From a virus: DNA of 30,145 nucleotides. The position numbers and the translations under genes are program-made. The stretch covers positions 1-30,145 of IMG/VR virus record IMGVR_UViG_3300025030_002108; one strand, given 5' to 3'. This document shows positions 16,470 to 23,336 of this stretch, piece by piece. Position 1 is the first letter of the stretch; every line of letters starts with the position of its first letter. Under the pieces are notes generated by a model. The model was not told the DNA's origin, did not search any database, and saw only the letters and a list, made by a program, of their open reading frames with translations.

Positions 16470-18257
16470 ATGGTTTGGAATAAAACAGCTTCAATAGTAC
16501 AAAATTCCTCATTACAAAGAATAGTAATTGGTGTTCCTTATGAAGTTAAAGTAACTATGATGTGGGCTATGAAAACAATGGCTCCATTACTATTTACTTC
16601 TACAAATTGGTGTGAAAAAATTCCTCAAATGGCCAGGGGAGTTCCACAAAGTGTAGCCAGAGATCAAATTGTTGACCAAGCTTTATTAGACCCTTTAGTG
16701 ACACATATTCTTTGGGTTGATTCTGATTCTATTTGTGAATCTCCTGAAGATCCAAATGTAGCTTTAAATATGTTATACCAATGTAATGTTCCTATAGTTT
16801 CAGGATTATATCGTGCTAAACAAAAACAAGGATTTAATTATGCTGCTTGGATGGATGCTAAACTTCCAGATAATAAACCTGGATTTGTTCCAATAGAATC
16901 TTATACTGGCAATTTCTTTCAAGTTGATACTGTTGGAATGGGGTTTTGCTTAGTTAAAAGAGAAGTTTATGAGAGATTATCAAAGCCTTGGTATCCTTGG
17001 CCGACACATTCTCCAAGTGAAGATTTTAATTTTTGTGTTTTAAAAGATACTTTGGTGTATGGAAATAATATTGTTCCAATAGAGACTTTAAATATTGGTG
17101 ATACTGTTTTAACTTGTGAAGGTTTAATTAAAACTGTTACTAACATAATGCATCATGAATATCAGGGAATTCTTAAACGATTAAAAACTTTTGGAAGTGA
17201 TGCTACATTTACTCCAAATCATCCAATATTAATTAGAAGGGATAAAAATATTTCTTGGGTTAAGTCTGAAAATGTATGTAGAGGAGATTACATTTTTATT
17301 CCTAAGATTCAACGTGACGTGGTGCCATTTTATTCCTTAAGTTTACCTGATTATGTAGATATTTCCAAATGTTCAATAACTAATGATGGGAAAGTTTATT
17401 ACAAGAAAACACATACTAAGGCTCCAAGAATATTGCCTGATATTAAAATAACTAAAGATTTAATGCGATTATTTGGTTATTATATTGCTGAAGGATGTAC
17501 TGGTTCTAAAAATAATTGTATTATTTTTGTATTTAATAAGTCTGAAACGGAATATTGTAATGATGTTATTAATTTATTAACAAATTTATTTGGGGCCACC
17601 TCCACCATATCCTATAATGGCAATGTTATTAGAATTACTTGTAGTTCAAAAATTATTGCAGAATTATTTACTTATTTATTTGGTCATTTAGCAAGAAATA
17701 AGCATTTACCTTGGTTTTTTAATAGACTCGATAATGAATGTTTATCAGAACTCATAAAAGGGTGCTGGAGAGGGGATGGAAATAAAAATGGTTTTGGATA
17801 TCATACTGTTTCAAAAATATTGGCTCATCAAATAAGAATGTCATTATTAAGATTAGGGATTCTTGCCTCTGTTAAAGGTAATTCTAATAGAGGCCGTGGA
17901 TATAGCATTAATGTTAGTACTAAATATCATGGAGATTTTTCAAGAATAATAGGAATTGGTAAAGGGGTTAATAGCTCCTATCATAGTTATCCTTGGAGAA
18001 ATTATATTGTTTCAGATTCTCCTCAAGGTTTTTGGTTGAAAGTTAAAAATATAGAAGACGTTCAATATGAGGGTTTGGTTTATAATATTTCAGTAAATAA
18101 TAGTGAGTCCTATATCGCCGATGGAATAGGTGTTCATAATTGTATTCAAGCAAAAAAATATGGCTATGATATAAATGTTTTTACAGATGTAAAAATCTCA
18201 CATATTGGAGATCTTATCGTAAAAACAGATGGCTCTGTTTCTGTATTGGAGATTTAA
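16470..18257 (+). CDS. GT-A glycosyltransferase precursor interrupted by an intein
   Basis: The 595-aa precursor consists of a 226-aa glycosyltransferase split by a 369-aa intein. The host enzyme shows a GT-A fold: ARDQIVDQAL then WVDSDS, whose D84-x-D86 would bind the metal and nucleotide-sugar, then SGLYRA, and the acceptor-side SEDFNF (residues 183-188). That last motif is where the intein sits; it resumes as CIQAKKYGYDINVFTDVKISHIG, the expected continuation with a conserved His. The activated sugar and acceptor are unknown. AAAGG lies 8 bases before the ATG. It opens the sugar-gene cluster. Without splicing the catalytic ED motif is separated from the rest of the fold, so activity should depend on splicing (inference). 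Confidence 0.85.
   Translation: MVWNKTASIVQNSSLQRIVIGVPYEVKVTMMWAMKTMAPLLFTSTNWCEKIPQMARGVPQSVARDQIVDQALLDPLVTHILWVDSDSICESPEDPNVALNMLYQCNVPIVSGLYRAKQKQGFNYAAWMDAKLPDNKPGFVPIESYTGNFFQVDTVGMGFCLVKREVYERLSKPWYPWPTHSPSEDFNFCVLKDTLVYGNNIVPIETLNIGDTVLTCEGLIKTVTNIMHHEYQGILKRLKTFGSDATFTPNHPILIRRDKNISWVKSENVCRGDYIFIPKIQRDVVPFYSLSLPDYVDISKCSITNDGKVYYKKTHTKAPRILPDIKITKDLMRLFGYYIAEGCTGSKNNCIIFVFNKSETEYCNDVINLLTNLFGATSTISYNGNVIRITCSSKIIAELFTYLFGHLARNKHLPWFFNRLDNECLSELIKGCWRGDGNKNGFGYHTVSKILAHQIRMSLLRLGILASVKGNSNRGRGYSINVSTKYHGDFSRIIGIGKGVNSSYHSYPWRNYIVSDSPQGFWLKVKNIEDVQYEGLVYNISVNNSESYIADGIGVHNCIQAKKYGYDINVFTDVKISHIGDLIVKTDGSVSVLEI
17034..18140 (+). mobile_element. Intein with LAGLIDADG homing endonuclease
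   Basis: This in-frame element of 369 codons runs from Cys189 to Asn557 of the precursor, with Cys558 as the +1 extein residue. Block A begins CVLKDTLVYG. Block B contains TFTPNHPILI with T248-x-x-H251. Two LAGLIDADG-type motifs follow (LFGYYIAEGC at 334-343 and LIKGCWRGDG at 428-437). Block F reads VYNISVNNSESYIADG, and block G ends GVHN before C. All residues required for class 1 splicing (N-terminal Cys, block-B His, penultimate His, terminal Asn, +1 Cys) are present. The LAGLIDADG acidic residues (E341 and D436) are retained, so homing activity is plausible. Confidence 0.92.
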
Positions 18258-18274
18258 AAGTTAAGGAGAGAAAG

Positions 18275-19330
18275 ATGCTTTATTCAGTATATTGTACTTT
18301 TGATGATATTAAGAAAACTTCTGGGGCTGGATTAGTTTGTTATCATGAAACTCAGGCTTTATCAAAAGTTACTGACTTAAAAAAAGTTATACAGAGAAAA
18401 GATTTTCCTCAAAACTATGAATTTAATCCCTTTCTTTATGATTATTTTGCTGCTAGAATGTCATTTCCTGAACATGTAAATCTTCTCCATCTTAGTTGTT
18501 CACCAGGATTAGCAATTTTAGAAACAGTTAAACCAAAACATTATGTAGTAAATATAGTTGCCCATGATTTAAATATAAGTATTGAAGAGCATGAAAGATA
18601 TTATGGTATAAGAACTTATCCATTTAAACATAATACAGATTTATATCTTCATGAATTATTGTTAAAGCACTCTGAAAATGCTGATTGTGTAATATGTCCT
18701 TCAACTTCAGCTGAAAAATGGATTAAAAATAATCTTAAGATAAAAAGAGTAAAAGTAATTTCACATGGTTGTGATATACCTGAAACAATTTCTTCAATAC
18801 CGAATGAATTTAAAGTAGGGTATTTGGGAGCATTTGGTCCAGATAAAGGCCTGATTTATTTATTGATGGCTTGGGATCATTTTAATAAAGACTCTGAACT
18901 TATATTTGCTGGAAATTGCAGTAAACCAATTGAACAATTAGCTAAAGACATTATTAAACATAATCAAACTTATAAAACTTTAGGTTGGGTTAAAGATATT
19001 GCTGATTTTTATAACCAAATTAGTGTTTATGTTCAGCCATCAGTAACGGAAGGATTTGGAATAGAAATACTTGAAGCAATGTCATACGGAAGACCTGTCA
19101 TTTCTTCTTCAGGGGCAGGTGGGGTTGATGTTATTAGAGATGGAATTGATGGATTTATTGTTCCACCTAGAAATCCACAAGCTATTTTAGATAAATTGTT
19201 TTATTTTAAAAATAATCCACAAGAAATAATTAAAATGGGTTTAGCGGCAAGAGAACAATCAAAACTTTTTTCTTGGGATAAGATTGAAGAAAAGTATGTG
19301 AATTTATATAAGGAGATTATTAATGCCTGA
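18275..19330 (+). CDS. GT4-family (GT-B) glycosyltransferase
   Basis: The 351-aa protein has a GT-B fold of family 4 (Glycos_transf_1 type). The C-terminal half has the donor-binding signature E259-x7-E267 (EGFGIEILE) followed by AMSYGRPVISSSGAGGVDVIRDG; the N-terminal half is the acceptor domain. Family 4 enzymes are retaining and use NDP-sugars; the specific sugar is not deducible. AAGGAG lies 7 bases before the ATG. The stop overlaps the next gene's ATG by 8 bases. It belongs to a five-gene run of sugar enzymes following the intein-bearing glycosyltransferase, which points to a shared glycan product attached to virion or host surface (inference). Confidence 0.88.
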   Translation: MLYSVYCTFDDIKKTSGAGLVCYHETQALSKVTDLKKVIQRKDFPQNYEFNPFLYDYFAARMSFPEHVNLLHLSCSPGLAILETVKPKHYVVNIVAHDLNISIEEHERYYGIRTYPFKHNTDLYLHELLLKHSENADCVICPSTSAEKWIKNNLKIKRVKVISHGCDIPETISSIPNEFKVGYLGAFGPDKGLIYLLMAWDHFNKDSELIFAGNCSKPIEQLAKDIIKHNQTYKTLGWVKDIADFYNQISVYVQPSVTEGFGIEILEAMSYGRPVISSSGAGGVDVIRDGIDGFIVPPRNPQAILDKLFYFKNNPQEIIKMGLAAREQSKLFSWDKIEEKYVNLYKEIINA

Positions 19331-20579
19331 AGCTCAAGTAGTTCTCCCATTCAAACAGGGTCAAAAAATTCTTGAAGTTGGCGGTGGTGATATTCCAGTA
19401 TTTCGCCCAAATTTAGATTTTAGAAAACTTCCAACTGTTGATTACGTTGGAGATCTTGAAGAGGTGTGGCCTATTGAAGATACCTCTTTTGATGGGATAT
19501 TTGGTAAATTTTGTATAGAACATGTTTCATGGCGAAAAACACAACATTTTGCTAATGAATGTTTTAGAATACTATCTCCTGGTGGTATTGCTATAATGAT
19601 TAGCCCCAATACTTTAGAACAATGTAAAGAAGTAGCAAGGACTGGTAGAATAGATATTGAAGAAAGTGCAATGTTATTTGGGGGACAAGAAGAACATGGT
19701 TGGAATGAGCATAAAGCGGCATTTAGTCCTGAATACGCCACTAAACTATTTAAAAATGCAGGATTTGAAAATGTTGAAATAGAAACTTGGCCCGGTCAGA
19801 TATGGACTGGTGCTAGAACAGATATGATTATAAAAGCTTTTAAAAGAGAAAATAAAACAGAATCTGGCTTTACAAATCAAAAATGGTATCAAGATCTAAA
19901 TAATAATTTAAATAGTCAAGTTGAAAAAGTCAAGCTTAATATCGGGTCCTTTACAGTTATGTCAAAAGATAATTGGGTTAATGCAGATATTTTAGATTTA
20001 AGTTCTTATGCTGGTCAAAATGGATATAAATTTAAACAATTTGATGCTACTAAAGGAATCCCATATAAAAATAATGAAGTAGATTTAATAATTACAAGCC
20101 ATTTTATGGAGCATATCACTCGTCAAGAAGGAACACAATTTCTTAAAGAATGCTTTAGGGTAATGAAACCCAATGGAATTATAAGAATTGCTGTTCCTAA
20201 TATGAAGTTAATTACTCAATATTATTTAGAAGATGCTTCATTCAAAAATACTTTCAAAGAAAATGAAGGAGTTAAAAATTCTGAAGATATTACAGAAGCT
20301 TATTGGAATTTTATTACTGCAGGGCATAAGACAGCTTATGATGAAGACTCTTTAGGAAAGAAAATGAAAGAAGTTGGATTCATTGAAGTAAATAAATCTT
20401 TATTTGGTCAATCAAGGAGTCCTGAAATTAAATCTGAAACTAAGGATATGTTTGAAGACCATAGTCTATATATGGAAGCTGTTAAACCTAACATAGAAAT
20501 TCATTCTAGTGCGTCTGATAATCGTGTAGAACTATATCAGCAATATCTATTGGGACTTATAAATGAAGGAAAACAATAA
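19323..20579 (+). CDS. Tandem SAM-dependent methyltransferase protein
   Basis: The 418 residues hold two class I methyltransferase-like domains in series. Domain 1 (~1-170) has the SAM loop LEVGGGDIP at 17-25 and the motif GKFCIEHV at 61-68, then a post-II RILSPGG turn at 82-88. Domain 2 (~200-395) has LNIGSF at 205-210 in place of the usual GxGxG, SHFMEHI at 259-265, and a similar RVMKPNG turn. The second G-loop is reduced, so it may bind SAM weakly or serve a structural role. Paired domains suggest methylation or related modification of a sugar or lipid-linked glycan, given the flanking glycosyltransferases. The start overlaps the preceding stop by 8 bases. Confidence 0.82.
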   Translation: MPEAQVVLPFKQGQKILEVGGGDIPVFRPNLDFRKLPTVDYVGDLEEVWPIEDTSFDGIFGKFCIEHVSWRKTQHFANECFRILSPGGIAIMISPNTLEQCKEVARTGRIDIEESAMLFGGQEEHGWNEHKAAFSPEYATKLFKNAGFENVEIETWPGQIWTGARTDMIIKAFKRENKTESGFTNQKWYQDLNNNLNSQVEKVKLNIGSFTVMSKDNWVNADILDLSSYAGQNGYKFKQFDATKGIPYKNNEVDLIITSHFMEHITRQEGTQFLKECFRVMKPNGIIRIAVPNMKLITQYYLEDASFKNTFKENEGVKNSEDITEAYWNFITAGHKTAYDEDSLGKKMKEVGFIEVNKSLFGQSRSPEIKSETKDMFEDHSLYMEAVKPNIEIHSSASDNRVELYQQYLLGLINEGKQ

Positions 20580-21614
20580 ATGAATATAGCTTTAATATCT
20601 TCACCTTTTTTTACAGTGCCGCCTTCTAAATATGGTGGGTTAGAAATGATAGTTTGGGATTTAGCCCATGGATTAATTAAATTAGGGCATAAAGTAGTAA
20701 TATTTGCTCCTAAAGGAAGTCAAGTTCCTTCAAATGGTTTTGTTTATGAAACAGGCGAACCTATAGACACAGTTAATGTTGATTGGTTAAAAGCAGAAGA
20801 AGATATGTGGAAAGTTTACAAAGATAAACTAAAAGATTTTGATATTGTTCATGGTCATAACTGGTTTGGTTTCGAATATGCTTTCAAACTTGAAAATATT
20901 AAATATAAAGTATTACATACTCATCATGGGCATATTAATCAAGATTGGTGGTGTAAAACTAAGCCTCCCTATAAATTAAATTTTATAACTCTTTCTAAGT
21001 TTATGCAGGCAGAAGCTAAAACACAAGGAATTGAAAGTCAATATGTCTATAATGGAATTGATTTAAATAAATATCCTTATCAAGAAAATAAAGGAGATAG
21101 ATTATTATTTGTTGGTAGATTAGACTCTCTAAAAAGACCTCATATTGCTATTGAAATAGCTAAGAAAATGAACTTAGGTTTAGATATTGTTGGTGGAAGT
21201 TTTGTTAATGATCTAAATTATTTAAATCAAATAAAACAACAATGTGATGGAAATCAAATTAAATTATATTTAAATGCTACTCAAGAAGAAAAAGTTAAAT
21301 TGTATCAGAATGCTAAATGTGTAATATTTCCAAGCAAGATGGATGAACCATTTGGTTTAATTGTTCCTGAGGGAAGTGCCTGTGGAACAGCTATTATTGG
21401 TTCAAGAGATGGGGCAATTCCAGAAACAATAGAAAATGGAATCAATGGTTTTGTGTGTGATACAGTTGATGAAATGTGTTTTGCAGTTGAAAGAATAAAT
21501 GAAATCAAACCTGAAAATTGTAGAAAAAGAGTTGAACAAAATTTTACTTTAGAAATCATGACTAAAAATTATGAAAGATTTTACAGAGAAGCTTTAGAAG
21601 GAAAGGAGTGGTAA
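20580..21614 (+). CDS. GT4-family glycosyltransferase (second copy of the type)
   Basis: The 344-aa GT-B enzyme opens with a Rossmann-like MNIALISSPFF and a glycine-rich YGGLEMI loop. It carries LLFVGRLDSLKRPHIAI in the middle and the E256-x7-E264 signature (EPFGLIVPE) with GSACGTAIIGSRDGAIPE in the donor domain. It shares the fold but is not a close duplicate of the 18275 enzyme: loops and the N-terminal half differ. The ATG immediately follows the previous stop codon, with GAAGGA nine bases upstream. It is likely a second transferase for successive sugars in the same glycan (inference). Confidence 0.88.
   Translation: MNIALISSPFFTVPPSKYGGLEMIVWDLAHGLIKLGHKVVIFAPKGSQVPSNGFVYETGEPIDTVNVDWLKAEEDMWKVYKDKLKDFDIVHGHNWFGFEYAFKLENIKYKVLHTHHGHINQDWWCKTKPPYKLNFITLSKFMQAEAKTQGIESQYVYNGIDLNKYPYQENKGDRLLFVGRLDSLKRPHIAIEIAKKMNLGLDIVGGSFVNDLNYLNQIKQQCDGNQIKLYLNATQEEKVKLYQNAKCVIFPSKMDEPFGLIVPEGSACGTAIIGSRDGAIPETIENGINGFVCDTVDEMCFAVERINEIKPENCRKRVEQNFTLEIMTKNYERFYREALEGKEW
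21602..21608 (+). promoter_or_regulatory. Ribosome-binding site choosing ATG 21617
   Basis: AAAGGAG lies 8 bases before ATG 21617 at the end of the preceding gene. It overlaps the alternative GTG 21608, which is therefore not the start. Confidence 0.7.
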
Positions 21615-21616
21615 TA

Positions 21617-22522
21617 ATGAGTTTTTATTTAGTTACTGGAGGGGCTGGATTTATTGGGTCTAATTTAGCTAGAAAATTACTCTGTGATGGGCATGAGGTT
21701 TTGCTTCTTGATAATTTATCAACAGGTAGTTTAAAAAATATTCCTAAAGAGTCTATTTGTATTCAAGGATCTTTAGTTGGAGAAATTAATAGTATTAAAA
21801 TAAAAGCCCCTGATGGAATATTTCATTTAGGAATTCCTTCAAGTACTCCATTATATAGATCAAATAGATATTTAGTTGGAAAAGCTATATCTGAATTTAT
21901 CTCTCTTTTTGAATATGCTAAACAGAATAATGTAAAAGTTGTCTATGCTTCATCTTCTTCAGTTTATAATGGTTGTTCTGTTCCTTGGAAAGAAGGTATT
22001 GAACTTTTACCAACAGATTTTTATAGTGAAGTTAGAATTTCTTTTGAAAGATTGACTAAAGTATATTATGACTTATATAATGTTAAATCTATAGGATTAA
22101 GAATGTTTTCTGTTTATGGCCCGCATGAAGAATATAAAAAACAATATGCTAATTTAATTACTCAACTTCTTTGGGCAAAGTTAAAAGATGAAACTTTTGA
22201 AATTTATGGCAATGGTGAACAGAGAAGAGATGTGGTTTATGTAGATGATATTATAAAGGCTTTTATTATGTCTATGAATTCAAATATTGAATATGGTATT
22301 TTTAATATAGGAACGGGAATTAATTATAATATAAATGCAATAGCTAAAAAAATTGGAACAAAAATAAAATATATTCCAGTTCCATTTAAGAATTATGTTG
22401 ATGTAACACTCGCAGACACCTCTAAAACAAAAAAAGAGTTAGGATTTAGTACTCCAATTTCTTTAGATGAAGGTTTAGAAAAACTTAAAAAATATTATGA
22501 AGAAGAGATATCATGGAAATAA
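21617..22522 (+). CDS. NAD-dependent epimerase/dehydratase (extended SDR)
   Basis: Counting from ATG 21617, the 301-aa product shows the NAD-binding TGGAGFIG (G8-x-x-G11-x-x-G14), a following acidic DN at 32-33 that favours NAD over NADP, the VVYASSSSVY segment carrying the catalytic Ser/Thr region, LRMFSVYGPHE, and RRDVVYVDD. It is related to UDP-glucose 4-epimerase/4,6-dehydratase-type sugar enzymes. A deviation is visible: in the YxxxK catalytic motif, Tyr136 is kept but the Lys position is Arg140 (YSEVR). Activity may be altered. It ends ten bases past the next ATG. It likely supplies or modifies an NDP-sugar for the neighbouring transferases. Confidence 0.88.
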   Translation: MSFYLVTGGAGFIGSNLARKLLCDGHEVLLLDNLSTGSLKNIPKESICIQGSLVGEINSIKIKAPDGIFHLGIPSSTPLYRSNRYLVGKAISEFISLFEYAKQNNVKVVYASSSSVYNGCSVPWKEGIELLPTDFYSEVRISFERLTKVYYDLYNVKSIGLRMFSVYGPHEEYKKQYANLITQLLWAKLKDETFEIYGNGEQRRDVVYVDDIIKAFIMSMNSNIEYGIFNIGTGINYNINAIAKKIGTKIKYIPVPFKNYVDVTLADTSKTKKELGFSTPISLDEGLEKLKKYYEEEISWK

Positions 22523-22965
22523 TTCAAGGGCAAGCTATTACCAGATATGATAATAATATTTCTAGTGATGGAAGTTCTTTTCCTCAATCTTATAAAACAT
22601 TGGTAAAAATTTTAGACGGTAAATTTGCTATATTAGAACAATTTGAAGAAGAAATTGATGGAAAGATGTGTGAGGGTTGCGAAGCTCCTTGCGAGAAAGG
22701 GGAATTCATGGTTTTATTAACCGAAGCTGAATTTCGATCTGGAAAATACCCATTTAGAATTGTACAAATGCCAGATTTAGAAAAGAATTTTTCTACACAA
22801 AAAGCTATTGGGATGGCTCTAGGTGAATGTGGTTGTTTTTTCTTAAAAGATAATAAATGCACAATTTATAAAGATAGGCCAAAAGCTTGTCGAATGTACA
22901 ATTGCAAAACAGATCCAAGAGCAAAAATTATAGAATTTGTAAAGAAAAGATTTGGTACTAAATGA
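22513..22965 (+). CDS. YkgJ-type CxxCxxxC metal-binding protein (copy 1)
   Basis: The 150-aa protein matches the YkgJ/UPF0153 zinc- or iron-chelating cysteine-cluster family. It has C53-x2-C56-x3-C60 in MCEGCEAPC, then C106/C108 in ECGCFFL, C116 in KCTIY, RP.AC (C126) and NC at 131. In the usual motif the third Cys is doubled (CC). Here the second of the pair is Glu61, so one ligand is missing. The family's biochemical role is poorly defined, though members occur near sugar and surface-polysaccharide genes. It overlaps the epimerase by 10 bases and the second copy by an ATGA junction. Confidence 0.78.
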   Translation: MEIIQGQAITRYDNNISSDGSSFPQSYKTLVKILDGKFAILEQFEEEIDGKMCEGCEAPCEKGEFMVLLTEAEFRSGKYPFRIVQMPDLEKNFSTQKAIGMALGECGCFFLKDNKCTIYKDRPKACRMYNCKTDPRAKIIEFVKKRFGTK

Positions 22966-23333
22966 AATCACCAAATTACACTATTAAATCACCAATTCAA
23001 TTTTGGGATATAAAAGTAGCTACAATTGAACATTATGGTAATGAATATGGAAATGAATTTTGTAATGGTTGTGAAGCTCCTTGTTGTGGAAAATTAGGTG
23101 TCCCATTATTAACTGAATCAGAATTTCATTCTAATAAGTATCCAATTAAAATTGTAAGTATCAAAGAATTAAATACTGAAAATATGATTGGACTGGCTAT
23201 AGAAAATGAGAACTGTGTTTTCTTAAAAGGTAATTTATGTACAATTTATAATGATAGACCTCAAGCATGTAAAAATTATAATTGTAAAGAAGACCCAAAA
23301 GCTAAAGATTTTGTAAAAAAGAGGTTTGGATAG
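22962..23333 (+). CDS. YkgJ-type metal-binding protein (copy 2)
   Basis: This 123-aa paralogue of the preceding protein shares the order C34-x2-C37-x3-C41-C42 (CNGCEAPCC), C85 in NCVFL, C93 in LCTIY, C103 in RPQACKNY and C108 in NC. It keeps the complete ligand set that copy 1 has lost in part. Both end in KKRFG, so they arose by tandem duplication. The shared ATGA overlap shows they are translated together. It marks the end of the sugar cluster; a large structural gene follows. Confidence 0.8.
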   Translation: MKSPNYTIKSPIQFWDIKVATIEHYGNEYGNEFCNGCEAPCCGKLGVPLLTESEFHSNKYPIKIVSIKELNTENMIGLAIENENCVFLKGNLCTIYNDRPQACKNYNCKEDPKAKDFVKKRFG

Positions 23334-23336
23334 CTT

